A stretch of 64,000 bases of DNA from a virus. The notes under the pieces were generated by a model. That model saw only the letters and a program-made list of their open reading frames with translations. It made no database searches and was not told the origin of the DNA. This document shows positions 58,901-64,000 of the stretch, piece after piece. How positions within the stretch are numbered: position 1 is the first letter of the stretch; each line of letters begins with the position of its first letter. The translations under genes were made by a program, and so were the position numbers. The stretch lies in IMG/VR virus record IMGVR_UViG_3300025438_000009, positions 23,167 to 87,166 of that record; one strand, given 5' to 3'.

Positions 58901-61900
58901 TAACATCACAAACAACACTAACGCGATATTTAACGGTAGCCACGAGATTTTGTTTGTTGATGTTGTTGACCAGACTATTACATACGCAAGAACAAATGCA
59001 GACATTCCCTCGAGAGTTGTCCCCACAGACCCGGAACAAATAGTCTCGAACACAACAAGCGCTGTCTTTAACGCAGACAACGAGTTTATTACTGCAACAA
59101 CGTCTGATAGTTTTTCCTTCTTACGCACCTCTTCTAACATTGAAGAGTCTTTTGCCTCTGGTACGGTCCTCAACAACACTAACCGAGAAATTTATAACGG
59201 TAACTACACTGTTGTTACAACCCCCGACTACCAAACTTTTACATATAGCACAGGGGACGACGTTACCAAACGGAACGTCGCGACTAACCCCTCCATGGAG
59301 TATGTTGGCGAAGGAACGTCAATTCTTCGTACCAACTATTACACCAATCCACGGCTGAGGAACTCCACGACGGGCTGGACTTTGCTTGCTAGTGGTGCAA
59401 CTCAAACGCCTGACATTAACGGTACCGTTATTGACTTCAGCGATGAGGTTGCCCCCACAAATTCTTTCTTCTTTGAAACAACCCCTGTCCCTATTCAGGT
59501 TGGGGAGTACTCTATTGCGTCCATAGAAATTACAGTACCCCTAGGTTTTCCGTCGCTGAGCTTGCGCTCCATGCTGACCAGCATTGGCTCAGGAAACTCA
59601 GCAGTTGTTACCACAACAATTGACCCAGGAAAAACTGTCCGACTGACTTCTGCTCCTCTGCTGACAACAGCAACATCAACAGGGGTTAGGCACCTGATTG
59701 GGTCTACAGCAACTATCCCTATTGGCTCTCGTATTGTTGTGCGCAATGCCATTTTTGAAAAAACTAACATTTCCGAGGGTTACTTCGACGGGTCTACTAC
59801 CGATGCTAAAGGCTGGGATTACGCCTGGACTGGAACCACAGATGCTTCCACATCTGTTGCTAAAGCAGAAGCCGTGGTTCTCAGGTCTAACAGAATCACT
59901 AACCCGAGCGTTGAGACAACGTCTACAGGTCAGACTGTAAGAACAAACTTTATTGTTAACCCAAGTTTTGAGGCAACCAACACGGGCTGGCTGACAACTG
60001 TTACTGGGATGACACAAGACAGGTCTGCTCTTGAAGTTCTTTCTGGGGTCGCCTCCCTTCGGGCAATATCAACCGAGACTGACTCTTGGGTTTCTTCCCC
60101 CGCCATGTCTGCTACTGCAGGAGCCTCGTACACATTCTCTGCATGGGTCAAAGGCACCCCAGGAAACACGGTTGCGGTTCGCATTGAAGAATTCAATATC
60201 TCAAGTGTCTCCTCAGGCGTCACTGACTCCTCCGATACCGTATTAACAGGAGATTGGCAACGAATTTCCGTCACACGGAATTTGTCTTCGACGGCTTCTA
60301 CCGCAGAGGTATATGTTGTTGACAGGAAAGCCTCCAACGCAGGACAGACTTTTTATGTTGATAATGTGCTCTTCGAGAGAACCGCATTTGTTTTTGACTT
60401 CTTCTCTGGAGCTACTGCTGACTCGGACGGGTACAACTACGCATGGGCTGGCACAGCCAATGCTTCTATTTCGACGGTAATTTCTTCCACCACATTTTCG
60501 ACAAACCTTGCCACAAACCCCTCCATCGAATCTGTACAATCGGGCTCAACGGAGCTTCGGGTAAACCTGCTCAATAACCCTGTACCTGCTAATGCGGGTG
60601 GGTTGGTGTGGAGTGTGAGTGAGGCTGGTCCGAGTGGTATCTACACACAGACATTCACAGTGGATGGCTTTGTTGCTCAAGTTATTACTCAGCCACTTAC
60701 TACAACGTTCACTTTGCGCTCTGGCACGGACTCAGGGACTGCGGGTCGAGTTGCTATAGAACAGGGCAAGGCATACACGCTTTCTGCCACCGTTGTTTCC
60801 AGTATTAATGACGCCCGTTCGATTGTTATTGAGTGGTATAACAATACTGGGGCTCTGCTTTCTCGAGCATCGAGTACAAGGTTGCCTTTAGTTAGCAGTG
60901 TTGCACAAAGAATTAGTGTCACAGGTACTGCCCCTTCGGGTGCGGTTACCGCAGGACTTGTCTTTGCGTGGGTGGGAACAACAGGACCAGACCCCAGCGT
61001 CCGAGTTCTTAACTCTACGTACACCGTCCGTAATGCTCTCTTTGAGCAGACCACTCAGCTTAGACCGTACTTTGATGGAGAGACTCCGAACGGTCTTGGG
61101 TGGGCGTATGACTGGAGCGGTGTTGCAAACCAGTCCACATCAGTGGGTGTGGCTACTGCTGAGGTCACTCGCCAGAACGCTATCCCTACGCCTTCGATGG
61201 AAGTTGCCACTACGGGTGACGTTCTTGTTGCAACAAACTTGGTTACAAACCCGTCAATGGAGTCTTCTTCTGGGTCAGTAACTGTGCGAACAAATCTTTC
61301 TACAAACCCTTCAATGGAGGGCGTTGAGTCTGGCTCTGTTATTGCCAGAAGAAACTATATCCCCAACCCGTCCTTTGAAATTAACACAACAGGCTGGACC
61401 GCAAGCGCGGGTGGGACTCTCACTCGAGTATCTACCCAGTACATCCAAGGCTCGTTCTCTGGTCAGCTTGTAGCAACGGCAAACAATGCTTCTCTCTCTA
61501 CCGGAGCACTCGCTGTTGAGTCCCTGGCTACTTACGTGTTCTCTGTGTGGGTGCGAGGAGAAGCGGGCAAGAACGTAGACGTTCAACTGGTTGAACTGGA
61601 CTCTGTGAGCGCAGAGGTTGGTCGCACAACCTCTACAGCATTATCAACAAACGGAACTTGGCAAAGAATTTCTGTGTCCAGGGCGTTCGGGTCCACTGGT
61701 GTGAACGCAGTCTGTGTTGTGCGAAACGGCACAGGTAACGCAAACCACACGTTCTTTATTGACGGAGCAATGTTTGAGGGTGGCGCATCGGTTGCAGACT
61801 ATTTTGACGGCTCCACCGTTGATGCTTTGGGTTGGGACTATGACTGGTCGGGGGGTGCACATTCTTCAGCTTCTGTGGCAAAAGCGTCTTCTGGTGTGGT

Positions 61901-62246
61901 GCGAACTAACTTTGCCACTAACCCCAGTTTTGAGACTTCATCCGGTACAGTAGAGACACCTGTGGGAACACAGCCTGGAGTGGCGGGAGTTACACCAGAC
62001 ACAAGCAAGGTTTATGCATGGCAAAGTTCTGATACAAAACTACATGGAACTTACGCAGTTGCTGTAGAATGGACTCAGTACTATGGAGTCTCTACGGAGA
62101 GTTCTAACGCAGGACTGTATTTGTTGGATAACAACACACCTTACGATGTAGAAGACACATTCTCAGAGGGACTATATGACTTACACCCCGACACCGACTT
62201 CGACCCCGTGGTTGGCGAAGACGGTCTATACACGATTGGGTCTTAA
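55938..62246 (+). CDS. Giant tail adhesin with FN3, beta-repeat and carbohydrate-binding modules
   Basis: A 2102-residue protein from GTG 55938. Residues 1-115 are a glycine-rich entry domain. About 120-890 holds eight fibronectin type III modules, each with a P-x-x-P start, an L/I-x-L-x-W core strand and a GY-x-(V/I)Y strand. About 895-1110 holds about five N-x-TN-x2-FNG repeats. About 1110-2010 holds four CBM_4_9-like modules with TNPS-x-E and FDGST-x-D-x2-GWDY signatures. The last part is a short acidic end. The protein should be a tail-tip adhesin exposed to host glycans; repeats make it prone to recombination. Confidence 0.85.
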   Translation: MVTVPFGSGGSASSGTFTGPWNVGNSWVATNAGSWPSGNRGVVVIDSVTVNGSRSTGTLSVVNSGGAQVRINWNTAIQLRFTRYIGNGGSIIRGPGVGGTANWNGTGGLQGNYVWSTVPAQPNAPNISASQSVAGRVSISWSAPGDGGKSISGYTVFLNGSQVATTGSTSITISGLTPGAGYYAQVSASNANGTSDTSGNSATVVTSGFPSAPINFTVTPNGLTAGRIDLAWGEPTNTQGGITSYKVYRGGTLLTTLDSDLRVFANTGLATGTSFSYFIRATNQFGEGNATATLSATAPGVPTAPRTLVATPGTNDTDTGKIYLTWLVPATTVTTITGYDIFRDNVKITATTGTGTTFVDTGRTPGQAHAYKVQARNAFADSTGLRSPDSNPSTATAPGVPSAPLNFTVGADSVTAGLLNLSWNPPTQTNGSITGYDVHRDGALLIALSGPATTYSNSGLVEGQVYTYEVFARNSFADTSGLRGPSFGTSTGVAPGLPTVPRNFAGASDAVLSGTINLSWTPPETPKGTITGYRIYQKLSTDASYSTTPTYITVGAGTNFIASGLVVGTTYNFKIAGRNAFSDARASEGANSGSITVLAIGLPTAPVLVSAIPSTTAYSVVTLSWNVPSITAGGIVDYYIYVDGTLVKSVVGESNTTTEVTGLNQRQTYGFTVRARNNYSIINATTGPPSNAVSAKSPGPPSPPRTLTATPPPTPEGVIDLSWTPPLDTAGTLTGYDIYFSSGTLIAQTSGAGTTFGVTGLAPSVQYSFYVRARNTISEVVGIASVPSNVATTVALGEPSEPRNFQVNGSELVAGRLVLTWDLPLEGGTPTGYRVYYSNNTLLGTTGSQQFVIDGLNSNLDYSFYVRAWNSITEGTGIPGGTISAIVTARPGSTSNQALNTGRSVSNQTNTVLSGTYPITSITSTTVSYIKSALDIESSSVSGASGSVVNNTNTTLSGTFAVLSTPASDQIRYSRVGPNLPTIAVPSGNITNNTNAIFNGSHEILFVDVVDQTITYARTNADIPSRVVPTDPEQIVSNTTSAVFNADNEFITATTSDSFSFLRTSSNIEESFASGTVLNNTNREIYNGNYTVVTTPDYQTFTYSTGDDVTKRNVATNPSMEYVGEGTSILRTNYYTNPRLRNSTTGWTLLASGATQTPDINGTVIDFSDEVAPTNSFFFETTPVPIQVGEYSIASIEITVPLGFPSLSLRSMLTSIGSGNSAVVTTTIDPGKTVRLTSAPLLTTATSTGVRHLIGSTATIPIGSRIVVRNAIFEKTNISEGYFDGSTTDAKGWDYAWTGTTDASTSVAKAEAVVLRSNRITNPSVETTSTGQTVRTNFIVNPSFEATNTGWLTTVTGMTQDRSALEVLSGVASLRAISTETDSWVSSPAMSATAGASYTFSAWVKGTPGNTVAVRIEEFNISSVSSGVTDSSDTVLTGDWQRISVTRNLSSTASTAEVYVVDRKASNAGQTFYVDNVLFERTAFVFDFFSGATADSDGYNYAWAGTANASISTVISSTTFSTNLATNPSIESVQSGSTELRVNLLNNPVPANAGGLVWSVSEAGPSGIYTQTFTVDGFVAQVITQPLTTTFTLRSGTDSGTAGRVAIEQGKAYTLSATVVSSINDARSIVIEWYNNTGALLSRASSTRLPLVSSVAQRISVTGTAPSGAVTAGLVFAWVGTTGPDPSVRVLNSTYTVRNALFEQTTQLRPYFDGETPNGLGWAYDWSGVANQSTSVGVATAEVTRQNAIPTPSMEVATTGDVLVATNLVTNPSMESSSGSVTVRTNLSTNPSMEGVESGSVIARRNYIPNPSFEINTTGWTASAGGTLTRVSTQYIQGSFSGQLVATANNASLSTGALAVESLATYVFSVWVRGEAGKNVDVQLVELDSVSAEVGRTTSTALSTNGTWQRISVSRAFGSTGVNAVCVVRNGTGNANHTFFIDGAMFEGGASVADYFDGSTVDALGWDYDWSGGAHSSASVAKASSGVVRTNFATNPSFETSSGTVETPVGTQPGVAGVTPDTSKVYAWQSSDTKLHGTYAVAVEWTQYYGVSTESSNAGLYLLDNNTPYDVEDTFSEGLYDLHPDTDFDPVVGEDGLYTIGS

Positions 62247-62248
62247 CT

Positions 62249-63610
62249 ATGGCGTTTGACAAAATAGTCGCAGCAGATTCTGCTACTTATGACCTTCCCC
62301 CCCTGGTTCGTGACCGCCTGGCTACCAACATTTCTACGGAAGCCACGGGAGAGTACACGGCTGTTGAGAGCGTTGTTAACGCTGTTCTTGCTGGTGCTGA
62401 CCTGGGCTCTTTGCCTCAGTGGACTACCGCTGGGCGCCCCGCCACGCCAGGTGATAGTGCGCTTATTGGGTTTAACACAGAGACCGAAACGGTCGAGTTT
62501 TACAACACTGTTACTGACGAGTGGGAACCTATCGGTGCGGGGAGCAAGTTTACAGTTTCAACTACTGCGCCTGCAGAAGCCGAAAACGGTGACACGTGGT
62601 TTAACTCTGAGACTGGTTCTACATACATTTACTATGTTGATGGCAATTCGTCTCAGTGGGTAGAAATCGGTGGTTCCGGTGGTTCTGGCGATGTGACTAT
62701 CTCGGACTACGCCCCCACTAGCCCCCAACCTGGTGACCTCTGGTACGACTCGGTTACTGGCTCCACATTTATTTACTATGAGGACGCGGACTCTACCCAG
62801 TGGGTAGAAATTGGGCAAACAGCTCAGCCCACTTCTGCATACATTCGTGAGACTGCACCACCTGAGGCTGAGAATGGTCAACTGTGGCTTGATTCCACAG
62901 ATGGTCGACTTTATGTTTACTATATTGATGGGGATAGCAGTCAGTGGATTGGTGTTCGTTCTGCTGAGAGCACGACGGGGGCGTTTGTTTCTGAGACTGC
63001 CCCTCTCGCTCCAAATCCGGGAGATTTGTGGTTGGATTCGACTGAGGGTCTAATGTATGTGTGGTATGTGGATGGGGATTCCTCTCAGTGGGTTGCTGCT
63101 GTGGGTGGGACCAACACGCCACCGCCACTTACTCGCGCGGATTTGCCTGCGGGGAGTGTGTTGCAGGTTGTGTCTACCGTCAAGACGGATACCTTTGCAA
63201 ACACAACCAACACTTACGCAGATGTACCTGGTTTAACCGTTACGGTGACACCATCCTCTAGCTCAAATAAAATCCTAATAATTGCTCAAGTTCAGAGCAA
63301 CGGGTCTCATGGGCATCTTAGGCTTAATGGCGGGAACAGTGATGCGTATGTTGGTGATGCTTCTTCGAATCGGGTGCGTAGCGTGTTCGGTTTCGCGCAG
63401 ACGGTTGCTAACGAGAACACTTTAGCGGGGCCGTCTGGGTCTATGGTTTACCTGGACAGCCCAAACACGACCTCTGCTACGACTTATGCGGTGCAGGTGA
63501 GAGGACACAATTCGGTGGCGGGTTTTGTAAATCGCACGTTTACCGATAGCGATTCTGTGAACGGGACTCGGGGCGCGAGTTCGATTACGGTGATGGAGGT
63601 AGCAGGCTGA
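62249..63610 (+). CDS. Tail fibre protein with four GDLWYDS repeats
   Basis: A 453-residue protein. Residues 1-100 form an attachment region. About 100-290 holds four repeats with a GD-x-W-x-(D/N)S core followed by YY-x-D-x-(D/N)SSQW. The C-terminal 140 residues (PAGSVLQVVSTVKT, DVPGLTVTVTPSSSSNKILI) form a fibre-tip domain common in marine and actinobacterial phage fibres from memory. It follows the adhesin by two bases. Confidence 0.8.
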   Translation: MAFDKIVAADSATYDLPPLVRDRLATNISTEATGEYTAVESVVNAVLAGADLGSLPQWTTAGRPATPGDSALIGFNTETETVEFYNTVTDEWEPIGAGSKFTVSTTAPAEAENGDTWFNSETGSTYIYYVDGNSSQWVEIGGSGGSGDVTISDYAPTSPQPGDLWYDSVTGSTFIYYEDADSTQWVEIGQTAQPTSAYIRETAPPEAENGQLWLDSTDGRLYVYYIDGDSSQWIGVRSAESTTGAFVSETAPLAPNPGDLWLDSTEGLMYVWYVDGDSSQWVAAVGGTNTPPPLTRADLPAGSVLQVVSTVKTDTFANTTNTYADVPGLTVTVTPSSSSNKILIIAQVQSNGSHGHLRLNGGNSDAYVGDASSNRVRSVFGFAQTVANENTLAGPSGSMVYLDSPNTTSATTYAVQVRGHNSVAGFVNRTFTDSDSVNGTRGASSITVMEVAG

Positions 63611-63876
63611 TGGATATCGTGAGCATTCTTACAAGGCGTTACGAAGGGTCCGAGTGGACTTTGAACGGCGACAACTACAGTGGCCTCACCTGGCTATCCG
63701 ACACACCCAAACCCACGAAGAAAGCCCTCGAAGCTCTCTGGGCTGATGTGCAAGCCGAAATTGCCGGTGAGGCGCAAGCGCGTGTGGACGCTAAGGCTTC
63801 CACGATTGCTAAGTTGCAGGCTTTGGGTTTGACGGTTGAAGAAGTACAGGTTGCGTTCGGGTTGGGGGTAGAGTGA
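63610..63876 (+). CDS. Small tail-fibre-associated protein
   Basis: An 88-residue protein whose ATG overlaps the fibre stop (TGATG). The N-terminal half (RRYEGSEWTLNGDNYSGLTWLSD) looks like a phage tail accessory fold; the C-terminal half is an alanine-rich helix. It probably assists fibre assembly. The next gene overlaps its stop (GTGA). Confidence 0.7.
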   Translation: MDIVSILTRRYEGSEWTLNGDNYSGLTWLSDTPKPTKKALEALWADVQAEIAGEAQARVDAKASTIAKLQALGLTVEEVQVAFGLGVE

Positions 63877-64000
63877 CTGCCATAAATTTTCCTAACAGTC
63901 CGTCGAACGGTGACCGTTTTGATGTGTGGAAATGGGTTTCTGCAAGGTCTGTGTGGGATTGGAATGTTGTTCCAGGGCCTTACGATGTTCAGTATCTTGT
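63873..64000 (+). CDS. Tail fibre-like protein, 5' part only
   Basis: A GTG at 63873 opens a frame that runs to the edge of the window (42 full codons). The start, MTAINFPNSPSNGDRF, with WVSARSVWDWN following, matches repeats typical of phage tail fibres (INFPxSPxNG...W.W). The rest lies outside the window. Confidence 0.65.
   Translation, partial: MTAINFPNSPSNGDRFDVWKWVSARSVWDWNVVPGPYDVQYL

Noticed and set aside
1-64000. Integrase, attachment site, repressor or CRISPR array
   Set aside because: No recombinase signature, no direct-repeat array with spacers and no att-like repeat were seen; lysogeny cannot be judged from this window.

Overview
The window is a contiguous stretch of a tailed, siphovirus-like bacteriophage genome. 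It holds about sixty genes, nearly all on the + strand. There is no integrase, DNA polymerase, helicase, endolysin, tRNA, insertion sequence or CRISPR array, and the last gene runs off the 3' edge, so this is part of a larger genome. An actinobacterial host is inferred from the gene set (terminase, maturation-protease polyprotein, DUF6582 and DUF6011-type domains, CGCGSRLRSW protein), several leaderless genes and ordinary TTGACA-N17-TANNNT promoters. Base composition is moderate, unlike most high-GC actinophages; the exact host cannot be named.

Region 1 (about 1-14.3 kb) is the early/accessory region. It is a string of small cassettes: terminator, a 19-21 bp repeated motif (GAACGTAAAGAAtGTGTACG), a promoter, a stereotyped leader (ACCACAACGAAAGGA), then one to four small genes. 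Recognisable products are a MoxR/CobS-type AAA+ ATPase with a partner carrying HExxH and von Willebrand A motifs, a histone-deacetylase-fold amidohydrolase, a peptidoglycan-binding protein, several tiny zinc-ribbon proteins and several tiny membrane proteins. A 29-residue membrane minigene lies on the minus strand.

Region 2 (14.3-18.4 kb) is the packaging region: the large terminase lies between two related proteins that each have two helix-turn-helix segments. It is followed by a 760-base non-coding stretch and a minus-strand gene with a lysine/proline/alanine-rich tail.

Region 3 (18.4-42.2 kb) is head morphogenesis: portal, a giant 2852-residue protein (zeta-kinase-like, GNAT-like and ADP-ribosyltransferase-like segments), a 1984-residue maturation-protease polyprotein that also carries ParB-like and Dps-like domains, a major capsid protein fused to a long acidic scaffold-like segment, a further head protein and the likely tail-tube protein.

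Region 4 (42.2-64 kb) is neck and tail: connector/completion proteins, a tail assembly chaperone pair that needs a -1 frameshift, two tandem full-length paralogous tape-measure proteins, a distal-tail protein, a 2102-residue FN3/carbohydrate-binding adhesin and fibre proteins.

The strongest leads are the giant effector-like protein, the doubled tape measure, the Dps/ParB domains in the protease polyprotein, the dispersed control motif and the phage deacetylase.
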